Source of the DNA: Eremophila alpestris peregrina | Lineage: Eukaryota > Chordata > Aves > Passeriformes > Alaudidae | Assembly (NCBI GenBank): GCA_009792885.1 | Contig: WMCF01000003.1 | Location: forward strand, 14,656,297-14,720,296 | DNA length: 64,000 bases | Reading direction: 5' to 3' | Shown here: piece by piece, positions 26,925 through 38,310 of the stretch | How the letters are laid out: each line of letters begins with the position of its first letter | Position numbering within the stretch: the stretch's first letter is position 1 | The notes under the pieces: model-generated | Told to the model about the DNA's origin: nothing | The model's input: only the letters and a program-made list of their open reading frames with translations | The model's database searches: none | Made by a program: the position numbers and the translations under genes

Positions 26925-27900
26925 GAAAACATAAGTTGGGTATTAAGGGCACCACAAATGAAGATCTGGGCAGAAAATAGTGTGACCCTGGGAAACCATG
27001 CCAGTTTGGGAACTCTGTGGCCAGTCATTAATGGGGCAAGACACACCTGTGTGATTCAAGACAGCCAGCACAGCTTCACCAGGGGCAAGCCCTGCCTGAC
27101 CCAGTGGCCTCCTGTGATGGATCTATTCTATCAGTGGAAGGGTGCAAACATAAATTATCTGGACTTCTGTAAAACCTTTGACATGGTCCCCCACAACATC
27201 CTCCTCTCTAAACTGGTGAGATTTGGATTTCATGGGTAGACTGTTCAGTGGGTAAGGAATTGTTTGGACTGTTGCATCCAAAGGGTAGTTGTCAAATAGC
27301 TCAGAGTCCCAATGGACATCAAGGAGCAAATGGTGTTCCTCAGGGGTCTGTACTGTTCCTCTGCCCTCATAAGACTCTGCTTGGAGTGTTGCATCCAGCT
27401 CTGGGATCCCCAGCACAGGAAGGACATCAGCCTGTTGGAATGAGTCCACGGGAAGGCCACCAAGTTGGTTAGAGGGATGGAGCACCTATCCTGTGAGGAC
27501 AGGCTAAGACAGCTGGGGTGTTCAGCCTGAGCAACAGAAGGTTCTGAGAAGGAAACCTTACAGCACCTTCTAGTATCTAAAGAGGGCTACAAGAGAGTGG
27601 GAGAGGGAATTTTTACAAGGGCATGTAGTGATAGGCCAAGGAGTGATGTCTTTAAACTGAGAGTAGGTTTAGACTGGATATTAACAAGAACTTTTTTTAC
27701 TGTGAGGGGTGGTGAGGCACTGGAACAGGTTGCCCAGAGAATTTGTGGATGCTCCATCCCTGGAAGTGTTCAAGGCCAGGTTGGATGGGGCCCTGAGCAA
27801 CCTGGTCCAGAGGAAGGTGTCCCTGCCCATGGCAGGCTGGTTGGAACTGGATTGTCTTTGGGGTCCCTCCCAACCCAGACTGTTCTGAGATTCTCTTATT
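26925..27900 (+). mobile_element. CR1 LINE, 5'-truncated with internal deletion
   Basis: Positions 27050-27240 encode a degraded CR1 reverse-transcriptase segment, with QHSFTRGKPCLT and LDFCKTFDMVPHNILLSKL corresponding to the family's QHGFT..R.CLT and LDFSKAFDTVPH..L..KL. Near 27335 there is a VPQG-like piece. It runs directly into the C-terminal and 3' UTR portion (about 27355-27900: 'gcatccagctctgggatcccc', 'ggcactggaacaggttgcccag', 'ccatccctggaagtgttcaagg'). Several hundred bases between these blocks are missing. Stops and frameshifts show it is inactive. The tail (gagattctcttattct) is a degraded form of the CR1 8-bp terminal repeat. Confidence 0.9.
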
Positions 27901-30900
27901 CTTGTCTCCCCTGTCTAAGTACAAAAGCACAATTATGTAGTAACTAGGTAAAGCCTTAGGTTACAGTTCAATGGAAAGAAGCCAGTTGAATTACCCATCC
28001 ATTGAAAAGCCTCTACTGCCTGTGGATGAGACTCCAGGATGGCAGGTTTGTCTCCATGCTGCAGAGGATGACACAGCCACAGTTGTTTTCTGTTCTGGTT
28101 GTGCTTGCTAGGCCCCATGGGGAGATGAAGTCCTTCCAACCAGATACAGAGTGCAATGAACTTCCTCTGAAAAGCTGGCAGAAATTAGTGGAAGTTCAGT
28201 ACTTGGCAAAAAGAGAAACTAAGTGTACGAGGTGTTAAGAACGAACTGCACCTCATGGGTAGGAAGTTGTGTTCTTACCACTTCCTCTTACATGCTTCTG
28301 CCTGGTGTAAATAGCTCTTCCAGTGTTTCAGCTGAGGCTGTCCTGTGTTTCATAGCATTCAGCTACTAGGCTGCCATGAGACTTCAAAAATAAGCCTCTT
28401 TTGGAAACCAGGTGAAGTCTGTTGAGCTCAATATTTCCTTCTCTAAGGAGAGGTGATAGGTTTTACTGAGTCAGCTGATACTGAGAGGGAGGTGGAAGGG
28501 GGGGCTGTAAGTTACAGGTACTCAGGCCATCTTTGAGCTTGAAGCTGTTTGAAGTTGAGTATCATGTTTCTGTCTCTGATCTGACCAAAGTAGAAAGATC
28601 AAAGTTACTGAAAACATAGCCTGGATCTGCAGTAGCTAATTCTTCCTGTCTCGAGCATTTATTTTCTTGTGGAGCCTGCAATGGGGAAGGACTGCACGTC
28701 GCAACCCCAGCTGGATGGAGACATTAGGCCACCATCTCCTCCTTCTTCACACTTGTGTCTTCACATGTTCCTAAGGCACCTGCATGACCATCACAAATAC
28801 TTTTGTAAAGGGAATTCAGGGTTAGTGAAAGGTACTGTCTGGATTATCTAGAGAAACATCAGTGCTTTTGTAGAGGAAAGAGAAGCTGTGATAGTGAGAA
28901 CAGGAGCTTTCTGCATTATGCATCAACATGAGTTATCTATTATGGAAAGACCATCATCCAGAGGCAAGCAAAAGAATACATTGTTATCTTGTCTCTCTTC
29001 TGGCATGGCCAAGAATCTTGGCCAATTAGTGCCTGTGTTTCAATTATGAGGATGTTTTGTCAGTCACTGGGAATTAAATGAAATTATGATAAGGAAAGAG
29101 CTGCTTGTGTTTTGGAACATTTTCTTTTTTGACGCATGTAAAACAGGATAAATACAAATACACAAGCAAGAAAATTGCTCTGTCTTCTACTGCAGTAGCT
29201 GTGTGTGTGGACTCAAATTCAAGTCCCCTTTTATCATTGTGCCTTGACCTTTTGCAACTGTACCATCTTTCTGCAGCAGAGTGGAAAGTGTCTTCTATGC
29301 AGACTGACAGTTGAGTGAAGAGGTGAGTAGTATTTTCACATCCTTGCTGAGTTTAGGATTAGAGTTAGCAGTTCTTAAGGATTTTCTTTTCTGAGGTGGA
29401 AACTTAATTCCTTTTTCAGGTGTTTAGAAATATGTGGTATTAACACGACGCAATTACATTCCACGGGTCCTGAAGCAGATGTTAGCTGCTATTCACAAGA
29501 AATGGTTTAGAATTTTCCAGAAGGCTGAATGTGTAGATTGGATCTCAGAAAAGGGGTGAATGTGAGCTGGGTCTCAGACATAAACTGATAGATCTGTAAA
29601 GCAGTCTGAAGCTGTGGTATTGCTTTATTTCATGATCTGGGCTTGATGGACTATGAAAGGTAAATTCGTGGACTTCAGGCATTTAGAATGTTCTGAAGCA
29701 GCGCTGTGCACATGCGTACAGACTTTTCTGTCTTAGGGAGCCCAAAGTGTTACATTTTGGTTGACTAATAAATACAGGCAAATTTTGAAAATTCTTTCCA
29801 GTATTGGAGCAATGAATCTGTTGGTTTTATTGGGGAGACTGTTCAGTAGGACTTGGTCATTTGGACACACTGCAGTCAAAAAAGGAAATGTGGAAGAAGG
29901 GTATAAACATAATATTAAATGGATCTGTTTTCAGAGTGGCTCTGTAAAGGCTGAAGTGAGCACCCTGTGAAGCTGTGATAAATAATTGGCAGGTTGGAGG
30001 TATGATAAATCCAATAGTAGTGTTTGTAAAAGCTCACATCAGCACAAAAATTAACACAGTCAGAAGAGGCAGTAGAGGGGAAAAGAGAGCAAATCAGCAA
30101 ATAAACTGGGAGAATACAGGAAGGCATCTCCATATATATCTATACAGCTGTAGATAGAATTCAAATTTATGTAGACATAGCAGGTTGATTTGCCTTCATT
30201 AAAGCAGATCTCTATAGTCCAGTCCAACCTAGAGGACAGTCCAGTGTTCTGTGATGTGGGAAAGAGGCAATAAGAAACCCAGAAACAGTAGGAAAAGAAC
30301 CAAGGTGGCATCAGGTCTAGTCTGAGGAGACACGAGACGTCCTTATGACCCAGCTCCCTGGCTCATGAGCTGGAGTGCATGAAGCTGCAGCTGGGAGCAC
30401 GTCTCAGTTGGAAGAATAGTACTGGGAAACACTACTGGATCAGTACCTTCAGAAGCTGATTGAGTGGAAAAGGAGGGAGCTGTAGGATGCAACAGCAAAA
30501 GCTAATGGACCAATGCTGAGTGAAGAAATTAGTGGCTGAAGAGATAAAAGCTTCCTTGAATAGCAGAGAGAAATAAAATAACCTGGCAAATACCAATTCT
30601 GCATGTGCCACAAAAGTTGAGTTATTCCTTTTTTTTAAAAGAGCTCCTGGGAGTACAACTTGCCACCTTTCAGAAGGTTGAATTTCAGTCATGTTTCTCT
30701 ATTGGAAAGCTCTTGTGCTTCCTTCTTGGGACATTCATAAACGAATGACTTGAAGGAGAGTAATAAACACCTAAACATTAGAGGTTTATGGTGAATCTCA
30801 GCCTTCAGGTTTACAAAAGAGAAAAATGACAGGTGTGCATAAAACATGAAGATGGTGTCTTTGTGACTGCTACTTGAATGCTAAGCTTCTGATACCTTTA

Positions 30901-31520
30901 GGAAATAACAGTGCTAAAAATGTCAGCCTTCTTTTGCAAAGATGTAAATAGGAATGGAAGTACCCAGCACAGTGGAGGGGTATGTTTGCTGTATAGGAAC
31001 TAGGCCCTGAAACCCAAGGTTTTGTTGACTTGTTATTCAGAACAGAGAAATTTAACAAGTCTGTGAAGACAAATTGACCTAAGTGATGCTCAATTGAAAT
31101 AAATCTGAACAATAAAGGACAAAACTCATCACTAATTTATTTGTGCATACAATATATACCCACTGCTGATTACATACTTTGCAAACCAGTGTTAGCATGA
31201 TTAATACCCATGGTAAGGTAATTGGTGGGCACAAGTGGGAAAAACTCTGGGAGACTATTTAGAGGAGCTGCCTTTCCCAGCTCTTGGCATGGTTGTCTAC
31301 TTGAGGATCTTGCTGGACATGACAAGGTGATAAGTAGAATTCTGAGATTTATCTTCTACCCTTTCTTTTCAGGATGTTTCTACCCCTGGTGCCTGTGTGA
31401 AATTAAGATGAGGTAGATGAGTTAATCTTGGAGGCTCCACAGGGATTCCTTTGGTGAAAAGGGATAATTTAGTACTCTGAGACTGCTTAAGTTTTATACC
31501 AGGGGTGCTAAGAGGAAACT

Positions 31521-31604
31521 TGAAGAGTCACAGCCTAGTGAGTACCAGTGAAGAGTCACAGCCTAGTGAGTACCAGTGAAGAGTCACAGCCTAGTGAGTA
31601 CCAG
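31521..31604. repeat. 28-bp minisatellite, 3 perfect copies
   Basis: The unit starting 'tgaagagtcacagcctag' and ending 'taccag' is repeated three times without mismatch (31521-31548, 31549-31576, 31577-31604). Perfect identity suggests recent expansion, so copy number is likely to vary between individuals. Confidence 0.95.
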
Positions 31605-34520
31605 ATGGCACTTTGGAGACCTGATTCTTTGACATCTCAGAAATAGCTTAATGTTAGGTAGGAAAAAATTGTACATTGTACAATTGTACATTGAGAAGGA
31701 AAAATTATTTGATGTAGAATTTTCACCAAGAGATTTCCAAAAGGGGAAAGAGAGAGGAAACTCTTCATATGACAGTCTTGGGCTATGAGCCTGAAGGTGC
31801 TTAAAAGTGTGCTCCCTCCTGTTTCATCTGACTGTATGGAGTACCTTCTGCTTGCAGGTTTAAACCTAACTCAGCTTAGACCAGGATGTTATATTTCTTT
31901 ATGACCTGCAGAAGTTCTGTTCTTTATAGTTGAAGAGTGACTGTAGTTGCTAACTGCAGGTATTTAAACTATCCAGTTACCTACTATCAGTTGAATTCTG
32001 GGAATTTTTAAAGGCTTGTGAACAGCAATAAAAGAAGAGGGAAACAATTCTTTACAGTTGTCTATGTGCAACAAGAATATCCATAAAAGAAGCAGCTATT
32101 TTTATGAAATTATGCTTTGACTTTTACCTGTAGCAAATTGAGGAGAGACTACTTAGAATCTGTCAATGATAAAGATTTAAGTTACTTGGATTGTGTCAGT
32201 ATGTTAGTAAACTAGGATTTTAGATACTTTAATAACTTGATCATAGTACTTTTCTCTGCCAAGCTTTATTTTCAATGTGAAAAATGTTTGAATTTTTTTG
32301 CCTTTTTTTCCCCCAAATCTGGCTTTCATCCATTTCATCCTGATTCCAGCTTATTTCTGAAGATTATTCAGAAGTGCTGGGCTAAGTGTATTTATTTGTT
32401 ACTGATACTGACCTTTGTGAGTGGACCAATTTTTTATTGTAGGTTGAAGCAGAATGGTTTATTTGCTTTCAATCTTTGGAAAGATGAGGCATTTGCTGAG
32501 AAGAAAAAACCCCTACCTTTCCAAAAACAAAGTGTCCAAATTTCCAAAAAGCTGTAACAAACCACATAAGATGGGTGACACATGATGTCTTGCCATAATG
32601 TTTTCTTTTCTTTACATGTGTTGGCTGTGTAGTGACAGTGGAAAGGATAAAGTCTTGTAAACTCTTGTTTTTCAGGACAAATTCTCTCCCTGCTTTTTTC
32701 ACTCTGGTTTGGGTTTGCTGGTAAGGCATGATGTGCATTATGTTCTTTGAATGTCAGACTTTCTTCAGTCAGCTACTATCATGTGTTAAGCTCAAGCTTT
32801 TGAATACACACATGAATTTTGATTGCCACTGCACTTGAATGCACAGTTTGATATGACGGGGCCCAGCTCATATGAGCTTCTGAGTCAGGCAGTTGCCCAT
32901 CAAGGAACTATAAGTGCTCAGACATAGGCCTGAGCCTATGTGTGTGGACCTGTGTCAGTTTTTGAAAACTGGATTCTAGGAACTCAAGTCTCCTCTTGCT
33001 GCAGAGAAAGAAGTCAACTGTCCAGGTTAAGATAATAATGAATCCAGCAATTAAGCACCCAAAACTGAAGGACAGCTGATACAGATTCTCGGAGCAGATT
33101 GTGCCTCCTGGATATGGCATCTCCTTGAGGACAGACCTTCCATAATGCTGGCTGCCTTCTCCTCAGTGTTAGTGGAAAGCTCTGCCTGCTTCCATAGGAG
33201 AGTCCTGGCTTCCAAGTCTCTGCTTTGTACTGGAGCCACATCAGGGGCACTTGGGCTCTTGCTGGACATTTGCTTGTTTTGAAAACTGTATTATCAGCAA
33301 ATGTTGGGAACTCAGGGCAGCAAACAGGGAAGGGCAGAGGTAAGGCACAAGAGCCTTACAGCAACAGGCTTAGAGAATAACATGACCTTACATGAATGAG
33401 ATGCTGGGGAGATTTGGGCTCAATACTTGCAGATATCAGGTTTGGATTCAGTAATTTTTCATAGTGTCTTTCAATTCTGCTACTTGCATGACTCTTGGGG
33501 GTCTTAACTTCTGTCAGGTGCAAAGGAAATACTCCTCTTGGTCACTGTAAGTAAAGAGCTACTACCTTAATCTGCTCTCAAGTTGGAGTGGTCACTGTGG
33601 GCTGAGGTGTGTTCGCATAATGTAACATTTCCTGCCATGTGTGTGGCAGGACATGGGAAGTCTCCACTTTCTGCACTTCTACTGCCATTCATGAGATCAC
33701 CTTAGTCAGAAAGCTATTCTTTAAACCGTGTCTTCAAATTTTCTCCTTGTCCTCTGAGAAACCAGCCTCCCTCTACACTCTTTCCCAAGAAAACCCTACC
33801 TTTCTCCTTTCTGTTGTGAAATGGTACCTTCTGGGCAGCCCACACACAGGCATTACTGCTAATAACTACACTTCCCCATCCCTTTGGGTCAGTCTGGTAA
33901 TTGGATTCATTTAATCTCCTTTTGTCATCATTCTTTTTTACTGTATCCCAGTTCTCTTTGGACCAGATTCGAAAGACAGACAGGGATCAGAAGTTGCCAG
34001 CAGGTACAGAGTGAACTGGACAAGGGAACAAGAAAACAAGAAGTGGCAGGGAAATTATGTGCCTTCTATGGAAAGGGAGCTACAGACAAAAATGAGGGGA
34101 AAACACAGATAAGAAATAGACTGTGCTTTCTTACCCCACAGTTTGTGGAAGGCAGACAGTGTGCATCCTGATGGACTTAGAGGCCAGACAAAGAAGCAGC
34201 AAAAACAGATGACTCAGAACAGACCACAATCCAAGGGCTCCAGATCCTTCCTGAAAGCACTGAGAGTCTCTATTTGGAGACGTCTGTGGCATGCTTTTAG
34301 CTTCATTGCAGGGCTTGATTAATCGATCTGCTGGAGCTCTTCCACACTTCAGTACAATTGAAATCCTATTTTCTAAGCCACAGTTAATTGAGGCTCTCAG
34401 TTACCTGCAGGATGAATATCTTTTCAGAGTTATGACTTCAGCACATAAGTACCACTAAGACTTTACTGTATAAATCTTTAAACACTGATGAACTAATGTC
34501 TTGGGGCCAAATCTAGTACA

Positions 34521-34586
34521 TAGTGTTCTGTACACATCTAGTGTTCTGTACACATCTAGTGTTCTGTACACATCTAGTGTTCTGTA
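34521..34586. repeat. 18-bp tandem repeat, about 3.7 copies
   Basis: The unit 'tagtgttctgtacacatc' occurs three times in full and once in part (34575-34586). The unit length is a multiple of three, so the - strand shows an artificial VYRTLD repeat in translation. It is not part of a recognisable gene. Each full unit contains the palindrome TGTACA. Confidence 0.95.
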
Positions 34587-35905
34587 AACCTTTACTTCTA
34601 ATGGTGTGTGAGACTCTGTGAAAATGTTGAAGCCAGATTTGCAGCATATTCTTTGAATGTTGTCCATGGTTGCAGTATGCTTCTTAGGTGTTTACTCACA
34701 GGGAAAATGCAAAATAAGAAGAATTACACTTAAACAGGAATTGCCCAAAAATGCATGTCAATTTTCGCCAACACGTTCTTGTATCTACTGTAACCCTTGC
34801 TAAAGCAGAAAAGCAGATACACATCTGATTCTTCCAGTCTGAAGAAAACACACAGTAGCTACAATAATGTGTTAATGAAAGTAATTAAAAAGTAAGGAGA
34901 AACATTTATTTTTCCATAAGTAGTGTTTGGCTAATAGGGATCTGAGGGAGGAGGACATTAGCAGTACAGCTCATGGGCAGGGAGGGGACTTCAGCTTGGT
35001 CATCTACTCACGGTCCTGTCATTTGGAGAGACTGAAGTATCCTAATGTGTATGTGTCTCCTTTGCACTTTTTCAAATTTAAGAGTAATTATGGTATGTAA
35101 CATAGGGTTATAGTTCCCTAAGCCATGTTGTAGAACTAAATATTAGTAAATATGAATTTGTTACTGTGCTGTAACTTTTTACCTTGCAGAAATACCTGGG
35201 CACTATGACTATGAAACGTGCTGCAGTAGTTCAAGTTCACCTGCAGTGGATCAATTAGCTGACAGAATTCATAGACTCAGAATTCACTAGGGGAATTGTC
35301 TCATGGAGGTTTTTGTTTGTGTTTTTCTTTTATTAGCACTTCAGAGTTAATTCAGAGTTTCTTGAGGAGGTCTCATTACACTCGTCCACAGCATCTCAAT
35401 TATTCTGCTGGATTAAAGGGAATAAAGACAACCTATATGAGACTTTTTTTTTTTTAAGCACAGTTTGGCTTGGTAGTGGGGAAATGGGCAGAAAGCTACT
35501 GCAAAGGAGAGCTTTGAATAAAAATGAGCCAGGCAGTGCTCAAGAACTTAATCAGGCATGAATACAACATCCACTGAGGTCTCCCTGCAGTGCTTGTGTG
35601 AGACAAGTCTACCATTATTTCTTGGTCTGTCATCAGTCCATCTTCTGATCACTTCCCTCTTGCCTGCCAAGGCTGCATCACCTGCAAAACTGAATGTGAG
35701 TTTGGAAGTGCTCCTCTTGCTCAGAGGGGTCTCATGTGAAGTGGGGCAGTCTGTAAGTCCTTTCTCCTTACATGGCCTGGTGCATCAGTTTTATCTGTAT
35801 CTTACTTCAACCTAGGGGATTATTAATATCCATTTCAGAGCTGAAATTATAAAATATTAAAGTGTCATCTTGGCGCTTTCTTGCAGCCATAAGTCAAAGT
35901 CCTGC

Positions 35906-36278
35906 TCTGATCACAGAATGGGTCAGGTTGGGAGGGACCATAGTGGGTCATCTGATCCAAACTCTCTGCTCAAGCAGGGTCATTCCTAGGACACATGGCA
36001 CAGCATTGTATTTAGACAGTTCTTGAATATCTTGAATGTCTCCAGTGAGGGAGACTCCACAACCTCTCTGGGCAATATGTCCAATGCTTGGTCACCCACA
36101 GAGTAAAGAAATTCTTCCTCATATTCAGGTGCAGGACCCTGCATTTGTCTTGGATTTCAGGCAGTTCTCTCTGCCTATCTCTCCAACATGTCAAGATCCT
36201 TCTGAAGGGCTGTGCAGCACTAGGGAGTATCAGCCACTCCTCCCAGCTTTGTGTCCTCAGTGTACTTGTTGCTGCAAC
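35906..36278 (-). mobile_element. CR1 LINE fragment with internal deletion
   Basis: Read on the - strand, positions 36278 to about 36135 encode the end of the CR1 reverse-transcriptase region (EDTKLGGVADT followed by a degraded ALQKDLDMLE and CRVLHL). The sequence then jumps straight to the 3' UTR segment (about 36130 down to 35906: 'aagaaattcttcctcata', 'ctccacaacctctctgggcaa', 'gggttgggagggacca' as seen on the + strand). Part of the element is therefore deleted. The 3' end at about 35910 (tcacagaatgg on the + strand) is the usual CR1 terminus. The frame is broken. Confidence 0.9.
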
Positions 36279-36467
36279 CGGATTTCTGTAGAGAAACTCA
36301 GTCCTTCATATACTTTCCCTGTTAGGTCTATGCTTGTTTCCTGTGTAGGTGGAGTGGGTTCTTGGCCCCTTAGTTGCCAGCAGAGTTATGGACACAGGCA
36401 GGGCAGTCAGGAAAAGGACTGAGCATTCCTTGGAGGTCCATGTGTGGTTTCCACAGACTTGCTTTCT

Positions 36468-36492
36468 TTTTTTTTTTTTTTTTTTTTTTTTC
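36468..36492. repeat. Poly-T run
   Basis: An uninterrupted run of about 25 T bases. It creates an artificial poly-Phe stretch in two overlapping + strand ORFs. No adjoining element was recognised that would make it a retrotransposon tail. Confidence 0.9.
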
Positions 36493-38170
36493 CAGCAAGC
36501 TGGAAAAGAAGGTCCTACTAGAGAAAGAAGGAAAAAATTTGTGCTGGCCTAGCTCAGGCTTCCTGATAACTTTGTATTAAAGGAACTACTTCTATTTTAA
36601 CTATTTGAAATATAATTTGCTGATGATGGGAAGCATTTTCAAAACTTTGAATTTAGAAGCTCCCTATTTTCCCCAAAACAGCACAGTGCAAGCAGCCTCA
36701 GTGCAAGCATGGTCATCCATGAGCAGTCTTCATGCATTGTTTGCTCTCTGCTGAGAATTGCATAGCTGGCAGCTGTGTTTCTGATTTTCAGGAAGCTGTG
36801 CCCATCCCATTGTAAGTGCCTCAGTGATGAATGTAATTTGTTTTCCTGAGGAGACTCAATAGCTCCCATACATTCTGAGCCTTTTGGTCAGTATTACTGT
36901 CCCTCCATTAAAAGTTTTGCATCACCAAGTTCAATTATCTACTTAAGGCTTTTCACAAATCTGCATTTTTTACTGAATCCAGTCTTGGCCTTCTGTTTGT
37001 ATGCTTCTCCCACTAATGTAATGCATTTCAGCTTGATTCTTTTATCCTGAATTGCTGCCCAACAGAACAACACTTTTCTCCTTTATGTCCCTCTTGAGAC
37101 CTTCTTGTGCAGTGTTGCTTACTAGACACCAAATAATTTGGTGTGGCTGGGAAATAACATGCTTGGGAGGAGCTGCAGTTTTAATTGTTCTGTAAATGCT
37201 CAAGTGACTTGTAACCATTAAATTGGACAGTCCCCAGATGTGCTGTGGCTTGTGATAGCCCCCCTAAATGTATCCTCCATTCCCTTTATGTCTTACTATA
37301 TAATTTTTGTTTTATTTTGGATAAAATGTTTTATAGGAGGAGCTGTGATTTGTGGATTTGCTTAGTGCCTAGGACAGTGGAACCAGTTATATTTGGGCTA
37401 GCACACAGTGGCATCTGCCCCATCTTGAGATGCTCCTAATCAGCAGGAAGTCTGTGAGGACTCTTGCAAGCATAATATAAGAAGGAGGTTTGCATTGAGG
37501 TTGGGCCCACTGGACTCACAACAGTAGAGAAGGCAAATACTGAGATAGTGTCAGTGCATTGATTTTTGTCTCTTTGCACTTCTGGTGAAAGCCACAGTAA
37601 TTCAAAAGAACTCAACAGTGGTCTTTGCAATGGGTTAACTTGTATTGTAGATGTCCAAGACCTGATCTAGATTCAATTTGTAGACATCTAGTGTCATGAC
37701 TAAAGATTTTGCAAACAGTAAAAAAGAAACAGAAAGTAAATAGATTTTTATTAAGTTTGTGGTATAGAATGAGGAAAGAGAAATATTCATTGCACAGAGG
37801 AAATAGTGGGGGGTAGAACAGGACATGGCTTGTTTGATATGTTTCTGTCAGTCTTTGGCTTTTGTAGGGAGGTATAAGGCAATGGAAATAATTGGTTAGG
37901 GGATCCTTGGAATGGAAATGGTGGGGGAGAGGGAAGGACCCTCTGTGCATTTGATCCAACTTTGTGAATAGATTTGCAAAATTACAAGGGTGCTCCCAGC
38001 TAACAGTTCAAATACATTTCATGTAAAGCTGTAGAGAGAAGTGCAAGGACTAAGGATCACAAGTGAAAAGGTTAGGCTTATAGAAAAGAGAGGAAAACCA
38101 TACAATCCCTTGGCAACCCAGTAAAATCTTTACAATCATTTTCTTCTCTGGATAATGACATTACATATTA
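36493..38170 (+). other. Intronic stretch without recognised features
   Basis: Both strands were read. There is no recognisable coding exon, RNA gene or known repeat. The longest frame (115 codons, - strand, 37612-37959) has no familiar motif. Confidence 0.5.
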
Positions 38171-38172
38171 CA

Positions 38173-38310
38173 GAAACATCACAGAATATTCTGAGGTGGA
38201 AGGGACCCACGAGGATCCTCAGGTCCAACTCTTAAGTGAATGGCCCATACAGGGGTCAAACCCACAACCTTGGCATTATTAGCATCATGCTCTAACCAAC
38301 TGAGCTAATC
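38173..38310 (-). mobile_element. tRNA-Ile-derived SINE with CR1 tail (TguSINE1-like)
   Basis: Read on the - strand, 38310-38241 reproduces a tRNA-Ile body. There is an A box (ttagctcagttgg), an anticodon region with the isoleucine AAT anticodon in 'tgctaataatgcc', and a B box (gggtttgacccc) ending in 'gggcca'. The acceptor stem lacks its first bases. It is followed by a CR1-like 3' tail (agttggacctgaggatcctcgtgggtcccttccacctcagaat, in pieces) ending near 38173. The tRNA-Ile head with a CR1-type tail is the structure of TguSINE1, reported from passerine birds and thought to be mobilised by CR1. It is a SINE copy, not a functional tRNA gene, since the tRNA part carries several stem-breaking substitutions. 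Confidence 0.85.

Larger units (their letters stand above)
27901..35905 (+). other. Inferred TMEM229B intron 1, distal part
   Basis: Non-coding sequence with no recognisable exon. It contains two short tandem arrays (31521-31604 and 34521-34586) and a 14-bp palindrome (tgtacaattgtaca, 31677-31690). Stretches such as 34300-34440 and 35200-35310 are non-repetitive with homeodomain-like TAATTA/TTAATTG cores. Whether they are conserved cannot be judged from one sequence. Confidence 0.45.

Noticed and set aside
26916..27239. 107-codon ORF as a host gene
   Set aside because: It is the degraded CR1 reverse-transcriptase segment with no intact element around it.
34455..34667. Protein with VYRTLD repeats on the - strand
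   Set aside because: The peptide repeat is simply the translation of the 18-bp tandem array and has no coding context.
36349..36580. ORFs with a poly-Phe core
   Set aside because: Caused by the 25-base poly-T run in two frames; not a signal peptide or membrane segment of a real gene.
38241..38310. A genuine tRNA-Ile gene
   Set aside because: The first acceptor-stem bases are missing, stems have mismatches, no T-run terminator follows, and a CR1-type tail is attached. It is a SINE head.
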